A model generated the notes under the pieces. It did no database searches and was not told the origin of the DNA. It saw nothing but the letters and a program-made list of their open reading frames with translations. Position numbers and translations under genes: made by a program. DNA of 64,000 nucleotides from Antedon mediterranea (Eukaryota; Echinodermata; Crinoidea; Comatulida; Antedonidae), in assembly GCF_964355755.1 (NCBI RefSeq), contig NC_092678.1, positions 8,590,922-8,654,921 of the forward strand, in the 5' to 3' direction. Below are positions 44,738-55,800 of this stretch, one piece after another. Position 1 is the stretch's first letter; each line of letters starts with the position of its first letter.

Positions 44738-45755
44738 CAATTAAACCTCTTATGGCGGCCACTCTCGGGACCGGGAAAAGTGGCTGCTTACAAGAGGTGA
44801 CCGCTTACTGCCGATAGAGGGCCAAAATCAGGTATTGTGGCTATGCTCGTTATTTTCAGTGTTCTAAACGAAATGGGCCTCTAAATTCTCTAGCTAATCG
44901 TATTTTATTGTTTATGATCAGGTGGTTTTGTAATATTTATGATTTTCAGACAAATTTTAAAAGCTTTTATCATACGAAAATGATCAGTCCAAATCTGTGT
45001 TGTTTTCTCATCTCATCTAAAAACACAGGACTATTCTTCACAGAAATGTTTTTAAAGGTTAGGTACGGGCAAAAAAATTCTATTGATCATACATTCCAAT
45101 AATTATCGATCTATAATTTCCCCTATGTTTCATAATTTGTGTTACACCAGCTTGTTGAAAATAAGCACTTTCTTATCAGTGGGGGGATAGTTCAAATTAC
45201 ACAGTAAAACCTCTATTCTTTTGTACACAGATGTTGTAAATATAGTGTGGTAAAAAATGTTATCAGATGATTAAATATGAGTAACATAACTTGAATTTTA
45301 CATTTCTAGTATTTTTATTTAACTTCAGATTTTTTTTTCATGCTATAGCACAAATAATCTACCGATATCCACCATTTTTTTTCACCTTCTAGGAAGTCAC
45401 CAGACATGTAATTACATTATGTTAAACTATACCTAACTAATGAAAAAAAGTCTGCCTTGTTTTTATAGCAGAATTTTGTATTTGACCATTTTAAGGGAAA
45501 TTCATTTTTTTTTTCGATTTGATTTATGTACAAATTTCAAAAAAGTAAATACGATTTTTTTTTTGGATGGCTGCTAAAAAATTCATATTTTTAGTAAAAA
45601 AAAGTGTCCGTGGCCGTTTACGGGAGGAGGTTGCCGCTTACGGGAGGTATAAAGTGCACTAGTTAGATAGGAAGAACAAACGGGCTTTTGAAAGTGTGGC
45701 CATTAAGGGAGGTGGCCGTTTACGGGATGCGGCCGCTTACGAAGGTCCAACTGTA
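44738..45755. mobile_element. Tc1/mariner-like element with GGCCGCTTACGG repeats
   Basis: The left end (CAATTAAACCTCTTATGGCGGCC) and the right end (GCGGCCGCTTACGAAGGTCCAACTG) are diverged inverted copies. Inside each end are repeats of GTGGCCGTTTACGGGAGG-type words. TA follows the right end at 45754-45755; the left flank reads TG, so one flank has mutated or the boundary is off. The interior 45050-45575 matches the repeat at 1351-1925. No transposase frame was seen. Confidence 0.6.
45050..45575 (+). repeat. Interspersed repeat, copy 2 (first copy 1351-1925)
   Basis: Same orientation and order as the first copy, from TTTAAAGGTTAGG through GTGTGGTAAAAAATGTTATCAG to the block around CACCAGACATGTAATTACATTATG. 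This copy lacks a segment of about 30 bp after TTTCATAATTT. Confidence 0.7.
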
Positions 45756-46189
45756 TTTCAACGTGGCGGACGAATATTAAACATTTATTATTTGTTTTAT
45801 ATAACATCTAAATAGATTTCTGTCATTGGAATTAGATTGAATAAAAACGACGTATTCCTACATTTGAATCACATTGAAACAGTAATATTTATTTGGATTT
45901 AATAATGACATCTATTACTATAGTCCAACCAACGACCAAACAGTCTACTAATTTAACAGCTAGGCTAGATACCATTACGAAACTTCGACAGGCAACTGAA
46001 ACTCATCTAAGCTAATTCTGTTTTTCCCCAACGATTCCACTTCTTTTAGAGGTGTTCCTATTAATTAATCTAAATCATACAAACGATCTAAAGCCAATTT
46101 AAATGCCCTTACTGGTCTAATCTTTCTCTCCAAATGTAGCCTACTTCCGTCGCGATCCAGTCATCACACTCCATCATCGACGAAGGTAC

Positions 46190-46345
46190 AAAATAGGCGG
46201 CGCTGTATTTATAAAAAATATATTTTCCAAACGAATATTTCTGTTCATATACTAAAAAAGTACTATTGAACGACCTTTCAATATTGCGTACTATTGCACG
46301 CATTGCTTCTGACCCACAATCGTCCAATCAAATGACGAGAATTGA
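46190..46345 (-). repeat. Palindrome-cored dispersed repeat, copy 3 (inverted)
   Basis: Read on the minus strand, GATTGTGGGTCAGAAGCAATGCGTGC, the near-palindrome at 46262-46285, and CAGCGCCGCCTATTTTG follow the order of the copy at 30790-31000. It lies just beyond the stop codon of the intact enzyme gene and could fall in its 3' UTR. Confidence 0.7.
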
Positions 46346-46371
46346 TCTAGGTATTATAATGGCCTACAGTA

Positions 46372-47389
46372 TTACATTTCAAATATATTGACGAGTTCTT
46401 CTGGAGACACGTTGCCACCTGTAATCACCACAACTACCGTCTTTCCAGAAACGTCTGGGACTTTATGATGCATGAGAGCAGAGAAGGCAGCGGCACCAGA
46501 TGGTTCGACCTTTAACCCCGCTTTGTAGAGAAGTTTCACAGCAGAGATGATTTCAGAGTCGCTTACAAGAAGGATGTCGTCAACAAATTTTTTGTTATGT
46601 GCAAATGAATATTTACCTTCGGTGAGAAAAATAGAGATTAAGAGTATTAGTCTATATAATATGAATTAAGTTATAGGTCTCCAAAAGTTAAAGAAGTGAA
46701 CATTAGTAATTGCGGGTGAGGTACAAAAATATTCCATAATTTTCATTCTATAATTATATCAAACATTCATGTTAGTACAGTGACGAAAACGAAACATTTG
46801 CCTACGATTTGTCTTACCAACAAATGGAGCAGATAGCCCTGGTGCAAAAGAGTGGCTTTTGTGGTCTGTGAGAGCCTTATCATTAACTAGACTTTTAAAC
46901 ATGGTACACGCTGCAAAAAAAAAACAAACTTTAAAATAAAATGTGGAAACTGACATGAGAACGCAACGCTACATAGAAAGCCAACAATGTACAATTATTT
47001 AACCGTACAAGTTTGTTTCTTTCACATCAATAATTTATGCCGAACTGATCACTCAACTTGAACTCCTTCTCCATGATCAGATTATGATAATAAACTAAAA
47101 ATGTTTCTTTTCACAAGTTTATGGAACATAATTTCGATGTACAGCGCTTTTGATAATGGTTTCAGTCTAAGAGCGCTATTTCAAAATTGTAATGTAATAA
47201 TAATTACCACATTTCTATAGGGACTATTTCATAAATAATCATACTCAAAGGCGCTTTACATAGCACATCTTTACCCCGGTCATTTTTTTGATCAAACACG
47301 TATGGAAACATACTCCCATAATGCAGCTAGTAATCAGCGCAGGTTGTGTCTTGATCTAACCGAGTACCCATTTTATACACTTGAGTGGT

Positions 47390-47420
<31 letters not shown>

Positions 47421-50389
47421 GCAAATGTAAGTTAAGTGGATTCGAACCACGATCAGAAACAAAACGTCCAACACACTGCACCACGCCCTAACATTATGTA
47501 GAACGTACGTAGATTTCTAGACAATTTGAAGTCACACAATGCCATGACATTGTAGAATCTGCATTTATCTACAATCACTGTCGAACTGAACCAAAATATC
47601 TTAAAAAGAATCCCATGTAGAAAAGCTCCAATGTAGGTCTTACCTGTTTCAGGTTCAACACCATATACTCTGCAAGGAGTCTGGCAATGTAATTTGATTG
47701 CTGTAGCTGTTCCAGCAAGTAAACTTCCTCCTCCACAACATACTATCACGATATCTGGATTAGGAACATCTTCTAGTATCTCAAGTCCTACACTGTAATA
47801 AAAGAAGAAAACTTCTTTTTTTAAACAACGTAAAACTTATTAAAAACGGTTTTATTTAGCATGATAGTAAAACCAAGTACAAGTTTAGGTCACTGTCCCG
47901 ACCAGCGATTTCTTGACATAGTCTACAACAATTGTATGAATTCATACCTTCCATGGCCTGCTATGAGGTTAAGATCATCCAATGGATGAATGAAATACAT
48001 GCCTTCATTAGCAACTTTTTCATCTACTTTACTTTGTAATTCACTGACATCAACCTTTACAACCTTTGACCCATAACGCTGCAGAGATAGAAAAAGAAAT
48101 TATCTATTAAATACGTAAATATGTGTCTTACTTATTTGATGTGAATAACAAAAACCAAAAAAAATACAATCTAAAAAATGGATTAAAAAATAAAATGATT
48201 GGATTGAGAATCATAGGTTCTGGTGAATCCACGCGGGTCTTCATTACTTAATAAAGTAAAGCAAACAGTCTTAAGCGCTTGATTCCTTGTATTTATAACT
48301 TTACTTTATTTGAGGGAGCACATGGCATCACAAGAATCACATTATTGGTCAAAGGGAGTACGCGCAAGTACAAAGCCAACCAAACCTCAAAACGGACCAC
48401 CGAAATACGGGAATCTCTATCAAACCGGAATTGTCAGACGGGTAACAGGAACTGCTGTCACAAGTGACATAAGTTTTGTATTTAATTTGCAAGTCATTCT
48501 CATTCTTTTCCTTTTGTTTTCACTATTTGAACCTTTCTTTTGTTTTAGGAAGCTATTGTGTGAAGCTAGTGAAGCAGAGTATTTGTGTTGTAGAGAAGGA
48601 TTGTGTGGAGTTTGCTGATTGGAGGAGAGGTGTCAGAGTTAAGTTAGTGTGTGAGTTGCTGATTGGTGGAGAAGGATAAGGTGGTGGTATGTGTACAATA
48701 GAGGGAATTTTGAAGGGGATGAAAATTGAGAGGAGACAGAGAAGGAGGGCTATGTTATGTTAAGCCAGAAAGAGATAGGTGAAGATTGAAATGAGAAACT
48801 AAGACGTACAGGAGAAGAAGTAATTGAATTATGGTGATATAGAGCTGAAGCAGAAAGGAAATAAAGTGATATACATAAAGTTAATAAATTGTGAGTTGGA
48901 AATAATTATGGTGATGTAGAGCTGAAGCAGAAAGGAAATAAAGTGATATACATAAAGTTAATAAATTGTGAGTTGGAAATAATTATGGTGATATAGAGCT
49001 GAAGCAGAAAGGAAATAAAGTGATATACATAAAGTTAATAAATTGTGAGTTGGAAATAATTATGGTGATGTAGAGCTGAAGCAGAAAGGAAATAAAGTGA
49101 TATACATGAAGTTAATAAATTGAAGAAATAACTGTTAGAAATAGCAGACTTAATTGCTTTTAAAGAATTGTTGAAAGTATTGAAGACTAACTTTATTGAT
49201 ACTGATATTATTTTACGTGGAAAAGGAGAAAGAAATAATTGATCGGGGAGCGGATTGCAGTGCAGACCGACATCAAGAAACATTTTAACTTTATATTTAA
49301 TTTATCTATGTCAGGAAAGAGTTGCAGTTTGGGAAGAATTATAATTGGTTATACCAGCGGAACGGGAGCAGAGGCGTGGGAGTTGTTTAGTTGCTGAATC
49401 GTTTTAACTTTTATCTTTCTAATTTGTTTTGTGTTAGCATCGAGACAGAAGAAGACAAGAAGTAACGAAATTGTGGACCTTTATTATATGTTTAATTGGG
49501 ATGTTATTGTATTTCAAAGGGGGGTTTCGGGGATTTATTTGACAATAAGAAGATTGTTGATATTTTGTCTGGAAGGATTGGGAAATTTGGGAAAGTGCAT
49601 AAAGTGTATTGGGAATAGGGATACTGTAAAGGTCGATCATTGTTTGAGAATTGGTTGGGTTTTTTTTGGTTTTTTTTGCGGGGTTTGGATTATAAAAGAA
49701 AGAATTGTTTGTCAAAGATTATTAAATTTATTTTTACATCAATTGCGAGTTGTACCGTTGTGGCTATTTACCGTTGTTCACCGGTGGTTCACATAAATTA
49801 CATGTCCGAAAGAGCCGTAGTTGCGGCTGTGTGACAACTGCATCTAAACTAGATTGAAAGGAACAATCCCCTAACGTCTGCTTTTAGAAGAGTCAACGAA
49901 ATACTTACTCTAATCAACACAGCTCGATTATCGGGCGCTGTCTTTGGCATTATTACTGTGGACCGAATACCAAGCTTATTAGCTGCATAACTTAGTGCTT
50001 TTCCGTAATTCCCGCACGACATTGTGATTACTGGCCAATCACCCTTGACAACTGCTTCTGGTAAATGTGCCATCTGATTGGCTAATCCTCTTACTTTGAA
50101 AGAACCTGAAGTTAAAATGATTTTAGTTCAAATGATGAACGTGTTTGTTTCTGTGGTGAGTGATGTTTAGCCGTTGTTCGTAAATAAAACGAAACCAACT
50201 AACAAGCCTACCTGTCATTTGTAAATTTTCTAACTTCAAGTGTAATTGGACGTTTTCCTTCATGTTAAATATTTGCTGACATCGATGGAACATTGGAGTA
50301 CGAATACATAAAGGGCTATTTTGCACAACAGTATAAGCTGAATTTAAGTTGTGTCTTGTAATTAAATCGGCACTAGTATCCCTGATTTC
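46372..50389 (-). CDS. PLP-dependent serine racemase / threonine dehydratase-like enzyme (fold type II), six exons
   Basis: Exons on the minus strand: 50212-50389, 49909-50105, 47948-48078, 47644-47792, 46818-46910 and 46372-46616. All introns are GT-AG and phases agree across every junction, giving 331 codons without a start, so a short first exon is missing from my reading. The PLP lysine lies in SFKVRG at the start of exon 2 here. The substrate loop reads SCGNYGKA, where serine racemases have Ser and dehydratases Ala at the second position. The phosphate loop is CCGGGSLLAG. EPSGAAAF and ITGGNVSPEEL complete the family pattern. Such enzymes racemise or deaminate serine/threonine in the cytosol. 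The triple-serine loop of animal aspartate racemases is absent (HPLDDLN). Which reaction it performs cannot be told from sequence. A dead duplicate lies at 3500-6345. Its large third intron carries an LTR-like insertion. Confidence 0.9.
46911..47640. other. Intron of the enzyme gene
   Basis: Between exons 46818-46910 and 47644-47792. It contains a (GA)n tract at about 47390-47420 and a tRNA-like unit (see 47432-47489). No other feature was seen. Confidence 0.6.
47432..47489 (-). repeat. tRNA-derived SINE-like unit in intron
   Basis: The minus strand has GGGCGTGGTGCAGTGTGTTGG (A-box region) and GTGGTTCGAATCCAC, a near-perfect B-box and T arm, at tRNA spacing. A (GA)n tract adjoins its 3' side. 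The anticodon arm does not pair well, so it is not a functional tRNA. Confidence 0.55.
48451..49841. mobile_element. LTR-like insertion with TG...CA ends and ACTGC TSD (candidate solo LTR)
   Basis: The insertion spans 48456-49836 (1381 bp), starts TGTCACA and ends TGTGACA, a perfect 7-bp terminal inverted repeat in TG...CA form. ACTGC flanks it on both sides (48451-48455 and 49837-49841). The homologous intron of the dead paralogue is uninterrupted at the same place (CAGACGGGTAA...ACTGCATCTA, about 6060-6085). A 5-bp duplication and TG...CA ends are LTR-retrotransposon hallmarks. No gag-pol frame and no second LTR are present, so a solo LTR is the simplest reading. Its interior holds a 77-bp tandem array. 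Confidence 0.75.
48825..49125 (+). repeat. 77-bp tandem repeat, about four units
   Basis: AGAGCTGAAGCAGAAAGG recurs at 48841, 48918, 48995 and 49072, an exact 77-bp period with almost no divergence between units. It lies inside the LTR-like insertion. Confidence 0.9.
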
Positions 50390-51330
50390 CTATAAAACAA
50401 AACATGATGTAAATAGAGCTAAGTTCTGGTTCAGATGTGGGTTGAATGCAGGTTTTTGGTATGCCTATATGCCTACTTTTAGTATAAATTGTATACTATA
50501 ACTAGCAAAGATACCCGGTGGTTTTGGTGGTAGAACAAGTCTTCACGGATAAGGAATAGTATAAACCGTAGTCCAGTGTATGCACATTGCTCGTGTGTAT
50601 TTTAAAGAACCTAGTACATCTTTCGAGACGAGTAGACGTGGATAAACGTAATGGCGCCGTAGTTGGCTGCCGATGACACGATGTGACATTTAGGGGATAA
50701 AAATGTTGTTGAAGAGGTGTAACATCTAAGTCCACATCGCTTTGATCTTCATGAAATAGCGATATAAAAATGTCGCATTACATTACAGTTAGTTTCATTC
50801 AAACAATATTGGATGTCAATAGGATAATTCGGGTTATTCTTCTTCATTCCAGTCCTCGTTCTCAACCTTGTTTGTTTTTAATGTACTGTAGTTTAAAGCC
50901 TTCCCAGTACAATTGTTTTCATTTTTATGTAGTAATGCGTGTGAAATAATATGCAAAATGAATGTTTATGAGTTAGATGGTGAGAATTTATGAGTTGACA
51001 TGAAAATAGAGCAATATATTTCCACCGACTGAATTATTCTTTCCATTCCACGAATACAAAACATTCAATATTTGTTTTATAACACACCTACTTTTTTTCA
51101 ATTTATCGATCGTAAATCGAACACTAGGCCGGGAAGCTAGGTCATTGAAAAGGGCTCCAACTTAAATCTGAACACGGTAGATTAGAGCGCGCACGTAAAT
51201 GTTAACTTTAACGGATGACTTCAACATTCTACTCATTTGAACAACAGCATAGTTCTCAGCGAACAGTTGCGTGAACGTGCCGGTTCAATTTGATTTGACG
51301 ACAGGATTTATATGCCAAAATTTAGAGAGC
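50390..51330. other. Upstream region of the enzyme gene; first exon not located
   Basis: The missing first coding exon and promoter of the enzyme gene should lie here or beyond. I could not choose one ATG-containing exon with a donor and correct phase from sequence alone. The open frame at 50502-50735 (minus) has no family resemblance. Confidence 0.4.
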
Positions 51331-54300
51331 GGTTGGTGAATTTTGTCCAAAATGGGGAAATTTCTGTCCAGAATGGGGAAATATTGTGTCCAGAATAAGG
51401 ACAAAAGCGATTGGTGGCGCTATTATCGTGTCCAAAATGGGGAAGCTGTCCAATATAGATAAATCCGATTTGTCCAAAATGGGGAAATTTTTGTCCAGGA
51501 TGAGGAAGTGGTGGCGCTATATCGTGTCCAAAATGGGGAAATTTCTGTCCAGGATGGGGGGAAGTGCTGTCTAAAATAGAGAAATTCGATTTGTCCAAAA
51601 TGGGGAAATTTCTGTCCAGAATAGGGAAGTGGTGGCGCTATATCGTGTCCAAAATGGGGAAATTTCTGTCTAGGATGGGGAAGTGCTGTGTCGGAAATAG
51701 GGAAGCTGTCCAATATAGAGAAATCCGATTTGTCCAAAATTGGGAAATTTCTGTCCGGAATGGTGAAGTGGTGGCGCTATATCGTGTCCAAAATGGGAAA
51801 AATGTCTGTCCAGGATGGTGAAGTGCTGTCCAAAAAAGGAAAGCTGTCCAAAATAGAGAAATCCGATTTGTCCAAAATGGGGAAATTCTGTCCAGGATGG
51901 GGAAGAACTGTGTCTAAACTAGGAAAGCTGTCTAATATAGAGAAATCCGATTTGTCCAAAATGGGGAAATTTCTGTCCATGATGGGGAGGCTGTGTCCAA
52001 AATAGGGAAGCTGTACAATATAGAGAAATCAAATTTGTCGAAAATGGGGAAATTTCTGTCCCAAAAAGGGAAGTGCTGTGTACCAAAATAGAGAAACTGT
52101 CCAATATATAGAAATCCGATGTGTCCAAAGTGGGAAATGTTGTCCAAAACAGAGACACTTTCAACAGAGAAATCTAATTTTGACAAATTTCTCCAGAATA
52201 GTGCTGTGTCAAAAATAGAGAAACTACAGTATACAATATAGGCCAAAAAAATCCGATTTTCCAAATTGTATAAAGAGAAACTGTCAAATATGTAGTGAAA
52301 TTCGCGGAAATGTTAAAAATGGGGATTTTTTTGTCAATAGCGCTACATCGTGTCGAAAATCTGTCCCGCATATTAGTCCAGTATGAAATGTAGCCATATG
52401 ATAAGTTGAATTTTTGCTATATTTGGTAAAAATTGGATATGTTGTAGAATAGACATCACTGAATATAAAAAGTATTTGCTTCATTTTTTTTCATGCGCAA
52501 GGGCGGTTGACAGCCATTTCAAAATGACCGCCATTTTGGATAAAATTGTTTAAAATATTGCAAGTTTATGACATTAAATGATGTTATCGAGATAGAAATT
52601 GAATCATAAAAGTAACAATACATTTTCAAATAATATTTCACATCATTTTTTTAACTAAAAAAGCCAAAATGGCCGCCATTATGCCAGCCATTTTATCTGA
52701 AACGGCCACATATCAATAAAATATATTTTTAAAACTTTTATTTACATATATTTGAAAATGATGTAGAATAGACATCACTGAATCCATTTTATTTCATACG
52801 AAAAGGGGATTGTCAGCCATTTAAAAATGGCCGCCATTTTGGATAAAATTGTTTAAAATATTGTAAAATTATGACTTAAAAGATGTTATCGAGATAGAAA
52901 TTCAATCATAAAAGTAACAATAAATGCTAAAATAATCTTTCACATCATTTGTGTAACTTAACAAGCCACAATTGCCGCCATTATGCCCAAAATGGCTGTC
53001 ATTTTATCCAATATGGCCACCATTTTTATCTGAAATGGTTTTGGTTTTCTTTATAGATTAAATACATATATAATAGTACCAACATAACAACATAATAATA
53101 ATTAATTTGTGTTTAATAACTTTACTTATTCGTCGTCACTTTCGTCATCACTATCACTGTCTGAATCGGATGTAGACAACAATGGTCGTATGTTGTTGCA
53201 GTTATTCTTGTCTGCTTCGCTGTTACACATCTCGGTACATTGTTCTTGTACCTGAAGGCAATACTGAGAACATGTAATTATTAAACATTCACATTCAGTG
53301 ATAGTATGGAAACCTGGTAATCCGGCTGCCTTTTCTGGTCCAAGGTTATAGTATATTGAAACCAATTTCAGATAAAAATTGGCAGCCATGTTGGATAAAA
53401 TGGCGGCCATTTTGGTTGAAATGTCAGCCATTTTGGCTTGTTCTGTTACACAAATGAGGGGGAAATATTATTTATTAATTTATATTAATATTCATTTATT
53501 GTTACTTATATGACTTAATTTCTATCCCGATAACATCTTGTAGGCCTAATGCCATAAACTTACAATATTTTTAAAAAATTGTCAAAAATGGCGGCCATTT
53601 TGAAATTGCCTATGAAAAAAATGGAGTAAATACTTTTTAGATTCAGTGATGTCTATTCTACAACATATCCAATTTTTACCAAATATATGTAAATAAAAGT
53701 TTTAACAAAATATTTGTCATAAACTTACAATATTTTTCACAGTTTTGTCCAAAATGGTGGCCATTTTAAAATGACTGCCAACCCCCTTGCGTAGGAAAAA
53801 ATGGAGCAAAAAGTGTTTAAATTCAGTGATGTCTCTTCTACAACATATCCAATTTTTACCAAATATAGCAAAAAAAATGCAACTTATCATAATTATGGCT
53901 ACATTTCATACTGGACTAATATGCGGGACAGTTTTTCGAAACGATGTAGCGCTATTCTTGACAAAAACTTTCCCCGTTTTAAACATTTCCAAATTTCTTT
54001 ACATATTTGACGGTTTCTCTTTTATACACGGAAAAATTGGCCTATATTTATTGGATATTGTAGTTTTTCTTTTTGGACACAGCACTTCTCTATTCTGGAG
54101 AAATTTGTCAACATTAGATTTCTCTGTTGAAATTTTCTCTATTTTGGACAAAATTTCCCCACTTTGGACAAATCGGATTTTTATGTATTGGACAGTTTCT
54201 CTATTTTGGACAGAGCACTTTCCCATCCTGGACAGAAATTTCCCCATTTTGGACAAATCGGATTTCTCTATATTGGACCAGCTTCCCTATTTTGGACACA

Positions 54301-54618
54301 GAACTTCCACATCATGGACAGACATTTTCCCATTTTGGACAAATCGGATTTCTCTATTTTGGACAGCTTCCCCATTTTGGACAGCACTTCCCCATCCTGG
54401 ACAGAAATTTCCCCATTTTGGACACGATATAGCGCCACCACTTCCCCGTCCTGGACAGAAATTTCCTCATTTTGGACAAATCGGATTTCTCTATATTAGA
54501 CAGCTTCCCCATTTTGGACACGATTATAGCGCCACCTATCGATTTTGTCCTTATTCTGGACAAAATTTTTCCCTATTCTGGACAGAAATTTCCCCATTTT
54601 GGACAAAATTCACCACAC
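51331..54618. mobile_element. 3.3 kb palindromic foldback element with satellite arms (family 2)
   Basis: Ends are GGTTGGTGAATTTTGTCC at 51331 and its inverse closing at 54618. The outer arms (about 51331-52300 and 54100-54618) are tandem units around GTCCAAAATGGGGAAATTTC, with linkers such as CAGGATGGGGAAGTG, GAGAAATCCGATTT and GTGGTGGCGCTATATCGT. The inner arms (about 52380-53040 and 53385-53950) are inverted copies of each other. Each holds two tandem ~300-bp units with GGCCGCCATTTTGGAT-type words and CAGTGATGTCTATTCTACAAC. The centre carries a short open frame. End sequence and the shared motif GGCGCTAT...CCAAAAT link it to the element at 16639-18141. The many open frames in the arms are repeat by-products. 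Confidence 0.88.
53126..53431 (-). CDS. Short cysteine-rich frame at the centre of the foldback element
   Basis: A 101-codon frame near the midpoint of the palindrome. It begins with MADISTKMAAILSNMAAN, which is translated from the inverted ATGGCGG repeats. It continues with LPGFHTITECECLIITCSQYC and a run of spaced cysteines (CLQVQEQCTEMCN), and ends in an acidic Ser/Asp tail (DSDSDSDDESDDE). The LPxFHxxTxC word and spaced cysteines recall proteins encoded by some DNA transposons. It may be the last remnant of the original mobile gene, but this is a guess from short motifs. The start Met lies in repeat sequence and may be spurious. Confidence 0.35.
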   Translation of the reverse strand: MADISTKMAAILSNMAANFYLKLVSIYYNLGPEKAAGLPGFHTITECECLIITCSQYCLQVQEQCTEMCNSEADKNNCNNIRPLLSTSDSDSDSDDESDDE

Positions 54619-54950
54619 CTATTAGAAAATTTATGGCAAGATGTTATATATTAAGAATCTTAGGCTGCAACAATTGTTGAATGAGGAGACTACTGTGCCT
54701 TTGGAAAACATCCTTTACTTTTATCTTAATAAATTAGGTTCAAATTTATTGGTCTTATACTGCCCAAATGTGGTAAATGTTGTAAATGTAAATGCCACTG
54801 TTTTACAAGATCAATTCAAACCTGATCTGTTTGTATATTGAATATATTTGGGAAAATCCACAAATCAAGTTGGATTGTATTATTGTACTCCTAAAAGATA
54901 TTCCTAGAAATGGTAAACTATAATAATATCAATGAGTGTAAAATAATTTT
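54619..54950. other. No gene seen
   Basis: Flank of the foldback element. The short open frame at 54641-54841 has no family signature. Confidence 0.35.
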
Positions 54951-54954
54951 ACCA

Positions 54955-55800
54955 TTATTATTATTATTATTTTTATTTAAAAATGGTTAAAAATAGAGAA
55001 ATATGCCTAATGAAAAAAAACGAAAAAAAAAAAAACCCCAAAAAGTAGCACTTAAATAAATCAGACCTAAAGACTAATTTATCATGAATCAGCAGCAGAT
55101 AGGGTACTAAGACATGAGTACATTTGTAAAAATTAAGAGAAAATTAACGTTAACAAAAAATACACAATTACATTTAAATGAAAAAAAAATGCAAACAGGT
55201 TTGCCAAAATCATACCTCCATGTTGGTTGTAGGACCCCGTTATAGGTATCTCAATTAGCAATATATCATCGACTAACAGACCTGTCTGTATTTATCTACC
55301 CAAGGTGGTATTTATAATAAAGTACGTCATAATGTTGTGCAAATTATTTTATTACCGAGTGCTAACTTTCCATGCAAAGTAATTGAATTGAATTTTAATT
55401 TAGGGACTTTTATCAGATGCGACAGATAACTATCTGGCGGCCGCCACTTAAGTATCTGTCAGCTGCCACATAATGTTCTGACACTTTTGTGGATTCTCTA
55501 ATACCAAGTTAATTGAAGCCATACCAGTTTAAATTTGAAGTATACGACATATGATTTATTTAGAGTGTCAATTGCATTTTGATCAATGAACTCCGTACAA
55601 TACAAATATGATGACATATGACGGCAAATACAATGTGAACGCAATTATTGAAACTTATCCTATTTTGTATATACCCTTTTTTCTAGTAGGTTATGATTCT
55701 TTAGGATTTGGTTTGGCTTGGTGTTTGTTCTGTTGTGGCATAGCCTATGCAATTGGTGTAATATAATCATTATTAGTATTGATAAATACGGTATAATAAT
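54955..55800 (+). repeat. Duplicated segment B, copy 1 (second copy 62335-63245)
   Basis: Shared blocks in order: AAAATGGTTAAAAATAGAGAAA, AAAAGTAGCACTTAAATAAA, TCATGAATCAGCAGCA, AAAATCATACCTCCATGTTGG, GTGCAAATTATTTTATTAC, and at the far end GCAATTGGTGTAATATAATCAT. The copies differ by indels and substitutions. Together with the pair 43535-44345 / 61025-61950 this shows that 61-63 kb is assembled from sequence also present at 43-44 and 55 kb. Confidence 0.75.
55431..55474 (+). repeat. 22-bp tandem repeat, two units
   Basis: TATCTGGCGGCCGCCACTTA and TATCTGTCAGCTGCCACATA, period 22, related to the three-unit array at 9436-9500. Confidence 0.6.

Noticed and set aside
48310-49834. Coding frames within the LTR-like insert (for example 49431-49796)
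   Set aside because: No gag, protease, RT or integrase motifs; composition follows the AT/GT-rich insert and its 77-bp repeats.
51308-54699. Open frames such as 53787-54680 (297 codons) in the palindromic element
   Set aside because: They consist of translated GTCCAAAATGGGGAAA-type units and their complement, with no domain and no independent support.
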